DNA from: Sulfolobaceae archaeon
GTDB taxonomy: Archaea > Thermoproteota > Thermoprotei_A > Sulfolobales > Sulfolobaceae
Length of the DNA stretch: 64,000 nt
Reading direction: 5' to 3'
Assembly: GCA_026627305.1 (NCBI GenBank)
Contig: JAPNVD010000027.1
Coordinates: forward strand, 111,523 to 175,522
Position numbers and translations under genes: made by a program. The notes beneath the pieces are model-generated. The model did no database searches and was not told the DNA's origin. It saw only the letters and a list, made by a program, of their open reading frames with translations. Shown piece by piece: positions 41,531 through 51,947 of this stretch (position 1 is its first letter; each line of letters opens with the position of its first letter).

Positions 41531-42552
41531 AATACCTTACGCCAGGTCCTGTTCAAATACCTAAAGAAATCATAGCAAACATCGCAAAACAGCCTATATT
41601 TCACAGAACCGATGAATTTAGGGAAATATTTGCGAGGGTTACGAGTAAGCTAGACAAAATAATACACGGTACATCTATAATTTTACCTGGGACAGGAACA
41701 CTAGCAGTAGATACAATAGTTTACAACTACGTGGATCCTGGAGATAATGTTCTGTTAATAGTAATAGGAGAATTTAGCGAAAGAATGGGCGACTCCTTAA
41801 TAGCTAGAGGTGCTAAGGTAACTAAATTGCAGTGGAATACTGGTTCTGTACCTTCTCCTGATATTATAGAGGACTACGCTAAGAAAATCAAGGATCTAAA
41901 GGCGATAGCATTAGTCCATAATGAGACCAGTTTAGGTGTCGCTAATAGATATATTGAGAAGATACAGGAAATCGCCAGCTCCTTAGGGGCTACCTTATTG
42001 GTGGACAGTGTTTCCGGAATTCCTGCTGAACCAATCTATGGAAAGGTAGATGCGATAGCTACCGCATCCCATAAGGCTTTCTTATCCCCTCCTGGTGCTT
42101 CCATAATATTTATCAATAAAAAGCCTACTGCAAAAGCTCAAGTTCCCCCAGCTATTAATTTAAATAAGTTTATAAAATATAGAGAGAAAAATGACGTACC
42201 TTACACTCCTCCAATGAACGTGCTATATGCCTTAGATGCCTCTACAGATTACATATTAAAATTAGGAGTTACGAATTATGCTGATATTCATAGGGAGAGA
42301 GCTGAGACGATATATAACTTGATTAAACTAGAGCCTGTGGCTGAAGAGAAGTTTAGAAGCAATACAGTTACTGCATTTTATACAAACCACGCAAAAGAGA
42401 TTCTGAGTGAACTAAAGAGGAATGGATATGTGATATCATTAGGTATGGGAGAATTAGCTGAAAAAGTTATTAGAATAGGTATTATGGGAGATATAAACTA
42501 TGAGGACTTGAAAAATGTTGCAGAGGTAGTAAACAAATATGTGGATAGATGA
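41527..42552 (+). CDS. class V aminotransferase, probable phosphoserine/serine aminotransferase
   Basis: A 341-residue PLP enzyme of the serine-pyruvate/alanine-glyoxylate aminotransferase type. It starts KYLTPGPVQIPKEI and has HRTDEFREIF, LPGTGTLAVD, VHNETSLGV, LVDSVSGIPAEP and ATASHKAFLSPPG with the PLP Lys. Next to SerA it most likely makes phosphoserine from phosphohydroxypyruvate and glutamate; alanine-glyoxylate or serine-pyruvate activity is also possible. It starts with TTG overlapping the serA stop by 4 nt and overlaps the DUF89 gene by 14 nt. Confidence 0.85.
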   Translation: MKYLTPGPVQIPKEIIANIAKQPIFHRTDEFREIFARVTSKLDKIIHGTSIILPGTGTLAVDTIVYNYVDPGDNVLLIVIGEFSERMGDSLIARGAKVTKLQWNTGSVPSPDIIEDYAKKIKDLKAIALVHNETSLGVANRYIEKIQEIASSLGATLLVDSVSGIPAEPIYGKVDAIATASHKAFLSPPGASIIFINKKPTAKAQVPPAINLNKFIKYREKNDVPYTPPMNVLYALDASTDYILKLGVTNYADIHRERAETIYNLIKLEPVAEEKFRSNTVTAFYTNHAKEILSELKRNGYVISLGMGELAEKVIRIGIMGDINYEDLKNVAEVVNKYVDR

Positions 42553-43354
42553 GAATAAATGCAAACTATGTTTGGTGACCAGCAGGTCTAGTGATCTAAT
42601 TAAGCTTGGGAAGAGCGAATTTTTACCACAGATGCTTAAGATTATTGCATCAAGGTTAGAAAACGATAGATATACGAGCAGAGATGAAATTTTCACACAG
42701 ACATTTAATGACTTAAAGGAACTCATTAATGATCCTGATCCTTATAGAGGTTTAAAGAGCTCTTTAAATAAGTTAGGTAAAGAACTAGCTGAGGTTTTAA
42801 GGAAAGAACTACAGGAAAAAGATTGGGATATAGATTTAGCTCTAAAGTTTTCTGTTAACGCAAATATTATTGATACTTCAGTATTGGGATACGAGCCTAA
42901 AGATTTAAAGGAAGCAATATGGGATGACCCTATTAAGTTAGGTGACGTAAAAATACCTGAACAGGAGAGAATATATTTAGTTTTAGACAATTCTGGAGAA
43001 GCATACGTAGATCTACTTTTAGCTGAATCGCTAAAACGACATGGATATGACGTTAAAACTGTAGCTAGAAGTGAGAGTTATGAAATAGACATTACGCAAG
43101 GAGATATGAAGGTAGATATTACCACTCCCTCAAATATTCCTTCTGTAAAATTTCTGAATGATGGGTTTATAATAGCTAAAGGTATAGCTAATTTAGAGGC
43201 TTATATCTCTATAAATAATCCTCCTCCTGCGTTGTTACTGTTCAGGACTAAATGTGACGTTTTGTCATTTAAGTTTAGAGTTAAGAAAAACACTCCTATA
43301 ATTGCTACAGGAGAATACGCAAGAAAAATTCTCCTTCTTTCACAACCCAGCTAA
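42539..43354 (+). CDS. DUF89-family metal-dependent phosphatase, candidate serine-pathway phosphatase
   Basis: A 271-residue DUF89 (AF1104/ARMT1-like) protein. The family's metal site is in YLVLDNSGEAYVDLLLAESL (Asp150, Asn151), with KFSVNANIID earlier; the N-terminal Cys8-x-x-Cys11 pair is typical of the short archaeal branch. Known members are metal-dependent phosphatases that act on sugar or metabolite phosphates. It is the third gene after serA and the aminotransferase and overlaps the latter by 14 nt, so it may supply the missing phosphoserine phosphatase. That role is inference. It overlaps the convergent DUF2175 gene by 15 bp. Confidence 0.82.
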   Translation: MWIDENKCKLCLVTSRSSDLIKLGKSEFLPQMLKIIASRLENDRYTSRDEIFTQTFNDLKELINDPDPYRGLKSSLNKLGKELAEVLRKELQEKDWDIDLALKFSVNANIIDTSVLGYEPKDLKEAIWDDPIKLGDVKIPEQERIYLVLDNSGEAYVDLLLAESLKRHGYDVKTVARSESYEIDITQGDMKVDITTPSNIPSVKFLNDGFIIAKGIANLEAYISINNPPPALLLFRTKCDVLSFKFRVKKNTPIIATGEYARKILLLSQPS

Positions 43355-43666
43355 TTTTTCTACTAACCTAGTCAAAATACCTGCGTTTTTCTCAGCGTCT
43401 TTTTCTGCTGATTCTAAAGATTTCTTCAACTCTTCGTTCTGGACTTTGCCCAATCTCTGCTTATATGCCACAATGCTCCTCAATTCTTCTTCTAATGATT
43501 CTAATGCAGCTTGTAATTCTTCAGTAGGTATTTTTGCCACTTTTATCGCTGTATCTTTAAAACAGTTAAAGTGCACTACCCCGTTCTTTCCATATGTAAA
43601 GAGTTCATCCCAGTAAATTGTATTCCCACATATGCTGCATTTCCATTTGGTTGGAGCTCTTTGCAT
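43340..43666 (-). CDS. DUF2175 zinc-ribbon protein
   Basis: A 108-residue protein matching the small DUF2175 family found in Sulfolobales. The N-terminus has KWKCSICGNTIYWDELFTYG and VHFNCFKD, which would bind zinc through three Cys and a His. The remaining 60 residues are Glu/Lys/Leu-rich and likely form a coiled coil. No function is known. It stands alone on the minus strand with guaAA 78 bp further down the same strand. Confidence 0.8.
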   Translation of the reverse strand: MQRAPTKWKCSICGNTIYWDELFTYGKNGVVHFNCFKDTAIKVAKIPTEELQAALESLEEELRSIVAYKQRLGKVQNEELKKSLESAEKDAEKNAGILTRLVEKLAGL

Positions 43667-43744
43667 ATCTTAAACATAACTATAACCTAAAAATAAGTTT
43701 TACTTAGAAAAAGGAATAATTGATACAATCCTTAGTTAATTCCT

Positions 43745-44311
43745 TTACTTCCTACAATAATTTACAAAGTTTTCAAAAACTTTCATTCCATATTCAGTAT
43801 GTTTAACTTCAGGGTGAAACTGTACTCCAAAAATCCCCTTTTTCTCATTTGAAATAGCCTGAATTACACCATTGACGCTTTTAGCTAAAACCTCAAAACC
43901 CTCAGGTGGAGAAATTACCTCATCAGCATGACTTTCCCATGCATTGAAACTCTTGGGAATAGAATTTAGTATAGTATCATTATTATCTATAGTTATCCTA
44001 GTTAAACCATATTCGGGTCTGTTAGATTTTATCACAGAGCCTCCAAGTGAAGATGAAAGCACCTGAAACCCTAAACAAATGCCTAGAGTGGGCTTATTTA
44101 GTAGCCTAATTTTTTCCATTAATGGGGCTAACTCGTCTTTATTATCTATTACTGATTGAGGACCACCGCCTAACACCAGGCAATCAGTTTTTCCAAGGTA
44201 ATCCTCTATTTGTTTAAATGGTATCTGAATAACATCTACTCCTAAGCTCTTCAAGTTCTTTACTATTAAATGGTTATATTGACCACCAAAAATAACAACA
44301 CCAAAAATCAT
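43745..44311 (-). CDS. guaA: GMP synthase, glutaminase subunit
   Basis: A 188-residue class I amidotransferase. Motifs: VFGGQYNHLIVKNLKSLG, LVLGGGPQSV, LGICLGFQVLSSSLGG with the nucleophile Cys, and VQFHPEVKHTEYG with His and Glu. It provides ammonia to the separate synthetase subunit at 53401-54516, as in the split archaeal enzyme. The usual GMP-synthase motif NHLI supports this over other glutaminases. It lies 7 bp after an APC permease on the same strand. Confidence 0.9.
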   Translation of the reverse strand: MIFGVVIFGGQYNHLIVKNLKSLGVDVIQIPFKQIEDYLGKTDCLVLGGGPQSVIDNKDELAPLMEKIRLLNKPTLGICLGFQVLSSSLGGSVIKSNRPEYGLTRITIDNNDTILNSIPKSFNAWESHADEVISPPEGFEVLAKSVNGVIQAISNEKKGIFGVQFHPEVKHTEYGMKVFENFVNYCRK

Positions 44312-44318
44312 AACTTTT

Positions 44319-45869
44319 TCACTCAGGTGGTATTTCTTTAAATACTAGACTTAAATCTATGCCTTTCTTCATCCTTATATGCTTTGATACAACATATACT
44401 AATGCACTTCCCAAGAATCCAACTCCAACGAAAAGTGCTGTTACAGGATTAACGGTACCGTTTGAGGTAACAAATCCGAATAGAGGATTAGTAGCAGCTA
44501 GGTATGTCAAGTAGGCGAAATATATTAGAGATAGTGCTCCTGCAATTAACAGTCCTCTATATCCCTCCTTCTTACCTATTACGATTCCAGCAAGGCTGAC
44601 GAATACGAAATACAGCATCGCTACAATGGAAGCACCGTATAACGCTAAGGCTGCGTTAATAGAGAATACAGGGATTAGTAATAGAAGTAGCGTTAATATT
44701 AGATCTAAACTGTGAGCATAAACTGGTGAACCTTTTCTGTTCAGCTCCGTAAACTTTTCAGGTAGTACTCTATCAAAAGATAGGGCAAATATATATCTAG
44801 AGAATACAAGTACTCCATAAGCTAATATGAAGTAATTCCAGAGTATAGAGCCTAAACCAATTATCCATTGTAGCACTGGATTTCCTGCTACAGCCATAGC
44901 GGCGGTCCAGAAGTTATAAATAAAGGATGGATAGGCGTTTAAATTGAAATTATAGCCAGCTGCATAATCCATTAATGCAAAAGAACCTATCGCTAAAACT
45001 CCAGTTATTAATACTGCTAACACTATGTTTAACTTCAAAGTTTTTTGACCCTTTAACTCAGCAGCTACTGCAGGTCCTGCATTCATCCAAGGATATGTGT
45101 ATATTGCAAATAAAGGTAATAGAGCTAAAGTAGCCGTTAAGCTAATACTCGAAGGTAAGAATGACTTTGACGTTAGGACACTTGATGGAACAGAGATGTT
45201 AGCAGCAGTAATAAATGGTGTAATTTTTGCTATAAAATCTGGTGAATTTATGCCTATAACAATCATAGCCAAAACTGTTGAGAGTAGGGAAAATACTCCT
45301 AGCCCTGTTACTATCTTATAGCCTAGCTTGGCACTAACTATGTTTAATCCTATCAATATTGCAAAAGCCGCAGCGGATATTCCGTAAAAGATCAATCTCT
45401 GAGTTAAGGTTAGACTTCCTGCATAGGGGTTAACAAATACTGTATTTGATAAATATACAAGCCCAGGTATTTTATCTGTTGTTCCTATTGTGAACAGTAC
45501 AGCATTTATAGATGAGGCTGAGAAGAAGGATATTAGTGCAAAATATGCAGTTGCCTCTAGCATGAACGCTAATGCTAAGGTTGAACCAATTCCACCTCCT
45601 AAAGCTCTAGAAATCCATACGTAATCTCCTCCAGTTCTACCTATTTTTTGTGTCAATATGGTATAAAGTATCAGTTGTGGTATTGCAAATACTAAGCCTA
45701 TAAGTGCAGCTAACCACAATACTCCGCCTGGAGATATGTATGGAGAAATCGACTCAAATAATGCAGCACCCACTGACATGTTACCTAGGTTTAACATTAC
45801 TGCATCAATTAGATTGACTTGTTTTATAAGACCTGAGGATTCCCTTATGAACAAGGATTTGCTTGTCAC
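44319..45869 (-). CDS. APC-family amino acid permease
   Basis: A 516-residue membrane protein with about 12-14 hydrophobic segments. The start region [21 protein letters not shown] and the segment [19 protein letters not shown] are typical of APC transporters. The substrate is unknown; it may import an amino acid or a nucleobase, since it shares a transcript with the GMP synthase glutaminase subunit. It starts with GTG nested in ATGTGA. TATA TTTAAATA at 45892-45899 predicts transcription starting right at that codon. Confidence 0.88.
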   Translation of the reverse strand: MTSKSLFIRESSGLIKQVNLIDAVMLNLGNMSVGAALFESISPYISPGGVLWLAALIGLVFAIPQLILYTILTQKIGRTGGDYVWISRALGGGIGSTLALAFMLEATAYFALISFFSASSINAVLFTIGTTDKIPGLVYLSNTVFVNPYAGSLTLTQRLIFYGISAAAFAILIGLNIVSAKLGYKIVTGLGVFSLLSTVLAMIVIGINSPDFIAKITPFITAANISVPSSVLTSKSFLPSSISLTATLALLPLFAIYTYPWMNAGPAVAAELKGQKTLKLNIVLAVLITGVLAIGSFALMDYAAGYNFNLNAYPSFIYNFWTAAMAVAGNPVLQWIIGLGSILWNYFILAYGVLVFSRYIFALSFDRVLPEKFTELNRKGSPVYAHSLDLILTLLLLLIPVFSINAALALYGASIVAMLYFVFVSLAGIVIGKKEGYRGLLIAGALSLIYFAYLTYLAATNPLFGFVTSNGTVNPVTALFVGVGFLGSALVYVVSKHIRMKKGIDLSLVFKEIPPE

Positions 45870-45891
45870 ATTGTTAATTTGTATACACTGT

Positions 45892-45899
45892 ATTTAAAT
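45892..45899 (-). promoter_or_regulatory. TATA box of the permease-guaA glutaminase operon
   Basis: TTTAAATA on the minus strand is centred 26 nt before the GTG start at 45869, fitting a leaderless mRNA. Confidence 0.5.
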
Positions 45900-45970
45900 T
45901 TTACTTAAATCAGTAAAGTATGAAGGTAGCAATTTCTATTGAATTTTACTTAGTTATGTAAATAGCCAAT

Positions 45971-45988
45971 GGAGAATTTTTTATCTCC
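45971..45988. promoter_or_regulatory. inverted repeat flanking the purB TATA box
   Basis: GGAGA-ATTTTTTA-TCTCC encloses a TATA-like TTTTTTATC, 19 nt before the ATG at 46007. A five-base-pair repeat around the TATA could be a repressor site. No copy was seen at the purP or purA promoters. Confidence 0.35.
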
Positions 45989-46006
45989 TGAGTTTAACAA
46001 TTTGGT

Positions 46007-47371
46007 ATGAGCGAGGATTTTGTATGTCCATTAGATTGGAGATATGGCAGTAAGGAGATGAAGGAATTATTTAGTCACGAGAACATAATTAAGAGATATG
46101 CTCAAGTAGAGCTAGCGTTAATTCAAGCCTTTATTAAAATTGGACTAACTAGCGAGGAAGATGTAGAGAATGTAAAGAAGGCAATATCCACAATAAAAGC
46201 TATTGAAGTTGATGAATTAGAATCCAAAATCGGTCATGATGTTATGGCTCTAGCTCAACTCTTAACGGAAAGAAGTGGAGATTCGGGAAGGTTCATCCAT
46301 TTTGGTGCAACTAGCTATGATATAGTCGATACCGCTTATGCCTTGATCTTTAGGGATGCATTAAACATAATAAAGAGTAAACTTGTCGAAGTCATTAAGA
46401 TTCTCGCAAGTTATTCAATAAAATATAAGGATACAATAATGATAGGCAGAACTCATGGTCAACATGCTTTGCCCATAACTCTGGGCTTTAAGTTCGCTAA
46501 TTACGTTTACGAATTAGCCAGATCTTATGAGAGGGTTCTCGATATGGAAAAAAGGGTAATAAAGGGCAAGATGTCTGGAGCCGTAGGAACTATGGCTGGA
46601 TGGGGAAGATATGCGTTTGAAGTTGAAAAGAACGTAATGGAGATACTTGGCTTAAGACCTCATGAGATATCAACTCAAATAGCGCCCAGGGATGGTCATG
46701 CTGAAATCATAAGTGTCCTAGCGATATTAGCTTCGCAGCTAGATAGGTTGGCTCTAGAGGTTAGAGAGCTCATGAGACCTGAGATCCTTGAACTGGCTGA
46801 AGGTGTTGGAAATAGGGTTGGAAGTAGCACCATGCCACATAAGGAAAATCCCGTAACTGCGGAGAAAATTAGCGGTCTAGCTAAGGTTGCTAGGGCACTG
46901 ACTTTGGCTGAGCTAGAGAACATACCTTTGTGGCATGAAAGGGATTTGACTAATAGCTCTTCTGAAAGAATAATATTATCTCATCAATTTCTTATCCTAG
47001 ATGAAATGTTAAACAGTACTATAGAGCTTCTGAGGAATCTCAGGATTTTCGAGGATAACATGAAGAAGAACTTAGAACTTACGAAGGGCGTAATAATGGC
47101 AGAAAGCCTCATGATAAACCTGACCCTAAGGGGAATGAAGAGAAGTGAAGCTTACAGGATAGCTTACGATTTAGCAAAAAAGGCTAAAGCTAGCAATATG
47201 GATTACTATTCAGTTTGTAAAGATGATGAGAATATTAAGAAGTACTTCACCGATGATGAGCTTAAAGAGATATTGAACCCCTATAACTATCTTGGAATGT
47301 ATGAACAATTGATAAAGAGATCATTAGATTATGCTAGTAAGGTAATAGGTGAAGAACTAAACTTTAATTGA
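46007..47371 (+). CDS. purB: adenylosuccinate lyase
   Basis: A 454-residue fumarase-superfamily lyase acting twice in purine synthesis, on SAICAR and on adenylosuccinate. Motifs: [47 protein letters not shown] and the signature [18 protein letters not shown]. It heads a block of purine genes on the same strand and is followed by the amidohydrolase after 21 bp. Confidence 0.96.
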   Translation: MSEDFVCPLDWRYGSKEMKELFSHENIIKRYAQVELALIQAFIKIGLTSEEDVENVKKAISTIKAIEVDELESKIGHDVMALAQLLTERSGDSGRFIHFGATSYDIVDTAYALIFRDALNIIKSKLVEVIKILASYSIKYKDTIMIGRTHGQHALPITLGFKFANYVYELARSYERVLDMEKRVIKGKMSGAVGTMAGWGRYAFEVEKNVMEILGLRPHEISTQIAPRDGHAEIISVLAILASQLDRLALEVRELMRPEILELAEGVGNRVGSSTMPHKENPVTAEKISGLAKVARALTLAELENIPLWHERDLTNSSSERIILSHQFLILDEMLNSTIELLRNLRIFEDNMKKNLELTKGVIMAESLMINLTLRGMKRSEAYRIAYDLAKKAKASNMDYYSVCKDDENIKKYFTDDELKEILNPYNYLGMYEQLIKRSLDYASKVIGEELNFN

Positions 47372-47392
47372 AGAACTATTTTATTATCATCA

Positions 47393-48718
47393 ATGGTAGA
47401 AGAAGTCGATCTTGTAGTCGTTGGCGGTAAGATTATTTCATCAGCGTCCAATATTATCGATGATGGAGCAATTGCCGTTAAAGGTGGTAAGATTATAGAT
47501 ATTGGTAAAGTAGATAAAATTCTAGACAAATATAAAGCGCTCGAAATCTTAGATAGAAAGGATTCCATAGTGCTTCCAGCGTTTGTTGATTGCCACGTTC
47601 ATACTCAGCAGTACTTTTTGAGGAGCGTTATAAACGATAAATTATTACCAATGCCACCATTGTGGACTGAAGTTCTAATACCGTTTGAGAAGAAGCTAAG
47701 CAGGGAAGAGGCATATTACTCCTCATTATTTTCGCTCATGAAAATGATAAAGAACGGTGTTGCGTACTTTTTAGAAGCTGGCGCACCATATCCTGATGAG
47801 TTATATAATGCGTTAAATACATTAAAGGCTAGTGGGATCATAACTATGGCTACTTATAATGTTTACAAAGGCGAGAAATACGATCATAAACAGATCTTGA
47901 ACGAAACTGAGAGGCTTCTTAAGAATTATGGCAAAGATGTGGTTTGGTGCTCTATAAGGCAGATAATGATGGCTAGTAAGGAGCTTATAGAAGGATTAGT
48001 GGAACTATGTGAAAAAGATAATACTGGGATTACCTATCATTTGGGAGAATACCAGGGTGAGGTTGATTTCTCCCTAACTAATTACGGTAAGAGACCTCTT
48101 GAAGCTGTAGACTCATTGGGTGTAACTAAAATAAAGCCTACAGTTATAGCTCACGGTGTTTATCTTTCTGATACTGAACAAGAGTTGGCTAAGAATAGGG
48201 GAATTAGTGTTTCCTGGTCACCTACATCAGATTCGATATTAATGGGAAATCATTGGTTATCCTTTAACGCTCATAGAGTGAACTTCTGTATTGGTAGCGA
48301 TGGAGGGGCATTGTCGACTTTAGATCTTCTGGTAGAGGCTAAGATTGCTAGGAGCGTTGGTAAAGCGTTATCTGTAGGTTTAGTATATGATAAATCAACC
48401 CCAACTTCAACAGAGTTATTCTCCGCTCTTACCGAAAACGCTGGTATTGCACTGAATAAGAAAATAGGGAAACTTGAACCAGGCTATATCGCGAACATGA
48501 TTACCATAAATCCTGAAAATATACTCCCAGCAATAGATGTTATCGAGGGGATAATATCTTTTGCTACAGGTAACGATGTAAGGGATGTAATAGTTGAAGG
48601 AAAGATTGTGTTAAAGGATAGGAAGTTTGTTACAATAAATGAGCAAGAGGTTTACGAAAAGGTGAACGATTCTATTGTTCCTTCCATAAAGGACAAGGTT
48701 CTTGAATTAATTAAGTAA
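47393..48718 (+). CDS. COG0402-type amidohydrolase in the purine block
   Basis: A 441-residue metal-dependent hydrolase. Metal-binding motifs: LPAFVDCHVHTQ (His68, His70), TYHLGEYQ (HxxE), VIAHGVYLS and CIGSDGGALS (Asp). This is the layout of nucleobase and nucleoside deaminases and chlorohydrolases. It lies between purB (21 bp) and purP (77 bp), pointing to a purine substrate. It could be an adenine, guanine or S-adenosylhomocysteine deaminase; a ring-closing role as the missing IMP cyclohydrolase is a more speculative option. Its length and motifs are intact. Confidence 0.82.
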   Translation: MVEEVDLVVVGGKIISSASNIIDDGAIAVKGGKIIDIGKVDKILDKYKALEILDRKDSIVLPAFVDCHVHTQQYFLRSVINDKLLPMPPLWTEVLIPFEKKLSREEAYYSSLFSLMKMIKNGVAYFLEAGAPYPDELYNALNTLKASGIITMATYNVYKGEKYDHKQILNETERLLKNYGKDVVWCSIRQIMMASKELIEGLVELCEKDNTGITYHLGEYQGEVDFSLTNYGKRPLEAVDSLGVTKIKPTVIAHGVYLSDTEQELAKNRGISVSWSPTSDSILMGNHWLSFNAHRVNFCIGSDGGALSTLDLLVEAKIARSVGKALSVGLVYDKSTPTSTELFSALTENAGIALNKKIGKLEPGYIANMITINPENILPAIDVIEGIISFATGNDVRDVIVEGKIVLKDRKFVTINEQEVYEKVNDSIVPSIKDKVLELIK

Positions 48719-48760
48719 ATTTTAGCACCATATATTTTGCGATCCATCTTACCTAGTTAC

Positions 48761-48774
48761 ATAAATTTTTTAAT
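48761..48774 (+). promoter_or_regulatory. TATA box of purP
   Basis: ATAAATTTTTTAAT is centred about 28 nt before the ATG at 48796, predicting a leaderless mRNA for the tandem purP genes. Confidence 0.4.
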
Positions 48775-48795
48775 CTATAACATTTACTCACAAAT

Positions 48796-49800
48796 ATGTA
48801 TTACGTAGGGACAATAGGTAGTCATTCGTCGCTACAGATTTTACATGGCGCTAAACAAGAAGGTTTTGCTACATTAGTTATTACTGAAGAGAAAAGAAAG
48901 AGGTTTTATTCACAATTTAAGTTCATTGATAGGTTATTGATCTATGAAAATTTAGATGATGTTGTTACTCAGCTAAACTCTTACTCTAATTCACTGTTCT
49001 TCGTCCCCCATGGTAGCCTTATTGAGTATTTAGGTAAGGAGAGAGTAGAGAAACTTAATATTAAGATATTTGGGAATAAGTACATTTTTGATTGGGAGGC
49101 TAACCAAAAGAAGAAGATGAGTTTATTGAAGATGGCAGGAATTAAGATCCCAGAGAGTTTTGAAAGTCCTGAGGATGTTGATAGATTAGTAATAGTTAAG
49201 TTACCTGGGGCAAAAGGCGGTAAGGGCTATTTCATTGCTAAGAATAAAGAACAGGTTAAAGAGGGTTTAATGAAACTGAAAGAAAAGGGGTTGATAAAAA
49301 GTGAAGATGAGGTTTTAATCCAAGAATATGTGATAGGGGTTCCAATGTATTTCCAGTTCTTCTATAGTCCAATATTGGATAGATTAGAGATATTTGGCAT
49401 TGATATAAGGTACGAAACCAATATTGATGGATTGAGGAGGTTACCCATGACTGAATTAGTCGAACCATCATTTGTGGTTGTTGGAAATATTCCAGCTGTA
49501 GCGAGAGAGAGTTTACTCCCTAAGGTCTACGATTATGCTGAGAATTTCGTGAGAGTTACCAAGGAAGTAGTTCCACCTGGAATGATAGGACCTTTCTGCC
49601 TGGAATCGATAGTAACTGATGAGCAGGAGATTGTAGTATTCGAGTTTTCAGGTAGAATAGTTGCGGGAACTAATTTGTATGTAAATGGAAGCCCCTATAG
49701 TTGGTTTTATTGGGATGAACCTATGAGCATGGGCAGGAGGATAGGAAGAGAAATTAAGATGGCTTTAGAAAAGGGTTTAGTAGATAAGGTGACCACATAA
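48796..49800 (+). CDS. purP: formate-dependent AICAR formyltransferase (FAICAR synthetase), copy 1
   Basis: A 334-residue ATP-grasp ligase of the PurP family, which uses formate and ATP, not formyl-folate, to make FAICAR. It starts [25 protein letters not shown]-site segments are [18 protein letters not shown] and [19 protein letters not shown]; the end has [21 protein letters not shown]. These fit the canonical PurP pattern, so this copy is likely the active enzyme. Its stop is joined to the next purP copy (TAATG). Confidence 0.92.
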   Translation: MYYVGTIGSHSSLQILHGAKQEGFATLVITEEKRKRFYSQFKFIDRLLIYENLDDVVTQLNSYSNSLFFVPHGSLIEYLGKERVEKLNIKIFGNKYIFDWEANQKKKMSLLKMAGIKIPESFESPEDVDRLVIVKLPGAKGGKGYFIAKNKEQVKEGLMKLKEKGLIKSEDEVLIQEYVIGVPMYFQFFYSPILDRLEIFGIDIRYETNIDGLRRLPMTELVEPSFVVVGNIPAVARESLLPKVYDYAENFVRVTKEVVPPGMIGPFCLESIVTDEQEIVVFEFSGRIVAGTNLYVNGSPYSWFYWDEPMSMGRRIGREIKMALEKGLVDKVTT

Positions 49801-50846
49801 TGGTGAAGATAGCCGCTTTAGCTAGTCATTCTGCCTTAGATGTTTTCGATGGAGTGAAAGACGAGGGGTTTAGCACTATAGCTCTATGCAAGAAGGGTAG
49901 AGAGAGGCCTTATCTTGAGTTTAAGGCTATCGTAGACAAGTGCATATTACTGAACGATTTTAAGGAGATAGCTTCTGAACCAGTCCAAAAACAGTTGATA
50001 GACGAAGAGGCAATAATGGTTCCTAATAGAAGTTTAGCAGTATATTTGGGTTATGATTTAATGGAGTCGATGAAGGTTAAATTCTTTGGAAATAGATATA
50101 TGTTGAGATGGGAAGAGAGGAAAGGGGAAAAGAACTACTATAAATTATTGGATGTGGCTAACATAAAGAGGCCTAGGGTGCTTAAACCCGAGGAAATAGA
50201 TGGACCTGTAATCGTTAAGATGCCAGAAGCTAAACGAAGGGTTGAGAGGGGTTTCTTCTTAGCTGCCAATAAACAGGATTTTGACGAAAAATTAAACCTG
50301 CTTTTAAAACAGGGAATTATAGACGATGAAAGCATAAAACAATTAGTTATAGAAGAGTATGTCTTAGGTGCGCATTTCAACCTCAACTACTTTTATAGTC
50401 CCATATTTGAGAGAGTAGAGTTGTTAAGCGTAGATAGAAGGATTCAGAGCGATTGGGATGGATTTTATAGACTACCTGCAGAAATTCAACTGAAGTTAAA
50501 TAGAGAACCTAGACTTATAGAAGTTGGACATGTTATGGTTACTATTAGAGAAAGCCTGTTGGAAAAAGTATTTGAGATAGGGTATAACTTCGTTGAAGCT
50601 ACTAAGAAATTGGAGCCTCCAGGTATTATTGGACCTTTTACATTGCAAGTGATGGTGACGCCTGATCTAGAGTTGGTAGTATACGATGTTGCACCTAGGA
50701 TAGGTGGAGGTACAAACGCTTACATGGGTATTGGGAGTCAATATTCGAAGTTCTATTTTGGTAAACCAATAAGTCTAGGCAGAAGGATAGGAATCGAAAT
50801 AAGGGAAGCTATAAATAAGAAGTCTTTGGATTTAATATTAACATGA
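49800..50846 (+). CDS. purP: PurP paralog, copy 2
   Basis: A 348-residue tandem paralog of the gene before it, starting at the overlapping TAATG. The layout is the same ([81 protein letters not shown]), but the glycine-rich loop reads EAKRRVERG in place of GAKGGKG and the region before GGGTN is changed. It may be a partner subunit, may act on another substrate, or may do the next step (IMP cyclisation); none is shown by the sequence. Confidence 0.85.
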   Translation: MVKIAALASHSALDVFDGVKDEGFSTIALCKKGRERPYLEFKAIVDKCILLNDFKEIASEPVQKQLIDEEAIMVPNRSLAVYLGYDLMESMKVKFFGNRYMLRWEERKGEKNYYKLLDVANIKRPRVLKPEEIDGPVIVKMPEAKRRVERGFFLAANKQDFDEKLNLLLKQGIIDDESIKQLVIEEYVLGAHFNLNYFYSPIFERVELLSVDRRIQSDWDGFYRLPAEIQLKLNREPRLIEVGHVMVTIRESLLEKVFEIGYNFVEATKKLEPPGIIGPFTLQVMVTPDLELVVYDVAPRIGGGTNAYMGIGSQYSKFYFGKPISLGRRIGIEIREAINKKSLDLILT

Positions 50847-50887
50847 TGAGATTTTTATTAATGTAGTATATTTCATTAGATAGTAAA

Positions 50888-50897
50888 CTTTATAAGT
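50888..50897 (+). promoter_or_regulatory. TATA box of purA
   Basis: CTTTATAAGT is centred about 38 nt before the purA ATG at 50930, predicting a leader of about 10 nt. Confidence 0.45.
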
Positions 50898-50929
50898 TAA
50901 GATAAAGAGAGATTCGAAAACGGGCCTAA

Positions 50930-51946
50930 ATGTTAACTATTTTGGTTGGTGGCTTCTATGGAGATGAAGGTAAGGGTAAGGTTGCATCATATCTGGCCCT
51001 AAAGGATTCTCCAAAGCTAGCTTTAAGGACAGGTTCAGTCAATGCAGGTCATACTGTCACATATATGGGAAAAATCTGGAAATTAAGGATAGTTCCGTCT
51101 TCTTTTGTAAATCCTAAAGTAGAATTAGGATTAGCTCCAGGTGCACTTACCCCCCTTGATATTTTATTTAAGGAGTTAAAGGAGACTGAAAGCGAAAATA
51201 GGTTTTGTTTAGATCCCCATGTGGGTATAATAACAGAGGAGGAAATCAGGGAGGAGAAGAGTGATGAGCATTTAATGAGGACTGTTGGAAGTACTGGGCA
51301 AGGAGTAGGTCATGCTGAGAGTAAAAGAGTGTTAAGAAAACTCAAATTGGCAAAGGATTATGAAGAGCTTAAAAAGTACTTAGCTAGCATTCCAGACAAG
51401 GTAATCAACTACATAGAAAGGGGCTACGATATTTTAGTTGAGGGAACTCAAGGACATTATCTCAGTTTATATCATGGTGAATATCCGTATGTTACAAGTA
51501 GGAATACGACTGCTTCTGGGATTTTAAGCGAGGTTGGGGTTGGTCCTAAGTATGTGGACGAGATAATCATTGTCTTCAAGAGCTATGTCACTAGAGTGGG
51601 TGAAGGTCCATTAGAGGGTGAATTGAGTGAAGAATCTGCACAGAAGTTAGGACTAGTAGAATACGCCACTGTTACAGGAAGGAAGAGGAGAGTTGCGCCT
51701 TTCAATATAGCTTTAGCTAAGGAGGCTATTAAGATAAATTCTGCAACACAGGTTGCAATTACTAGATTAGATACACTATTTAAAGCCGCATATAAGGTTA
51801 GAGACTATTCAAAATTACCTCCAGAAGCTAAAAAATGGGTTGAAGATTTAGAAGCACAACTTAAAGTCCCTATAACTTTGCTCGGCACAGGTGAAGATGC
51901 GTTAGATATGATAGATCTAAGGAAAGAAAAGTTAGGAAGGGGTTGA
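50930..51946 (+). CDS. purA: adenylosuccinate synthetase
   Basis: A 338-residue GTP-dependent enzyme that joins IMP and aspartate. It opens [20 protein letters not shown], the GDEGKGK P-loop; [31 protein letters not shown] and ARLDT-like VAITRLDTL follow. It is about 90 residues shorter than bacterial PurA (about 430), as usual for the archaeal short form. One nucleotide separates it from the FAD protein downstream. Confidence 0.94.
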   Translation: MLTILVGGFYGDEGKGKVASYLALKDSPKLALRTGSVNAGHTVTYMGKIWKLRIVPSSFVNPKVELGLAPGALTPLDILFKELKETESENRFCLDPHVGIITEEEIREEKSDEHLMRTVGSTGQGVGHAESKRVLRKLKLAKDYEELKKYLASIPDKVINYIERGYDILVEGTQGHYLSLYHGEYPYVTSRNTTASGILSEVGVGPKYVDEIIIVFKSYVTRVGEGPLEGELSEESAQKLGLVEYATVTGRKRRVAPFNIALAKEAIKINSATQVAITRLDTLFKAAYKVRDYSKLPPEAKKWVEDLEAQLKVPITLLGTGEDALDMIDLRKEKLGRG

Positions 51947-51947
51947 T

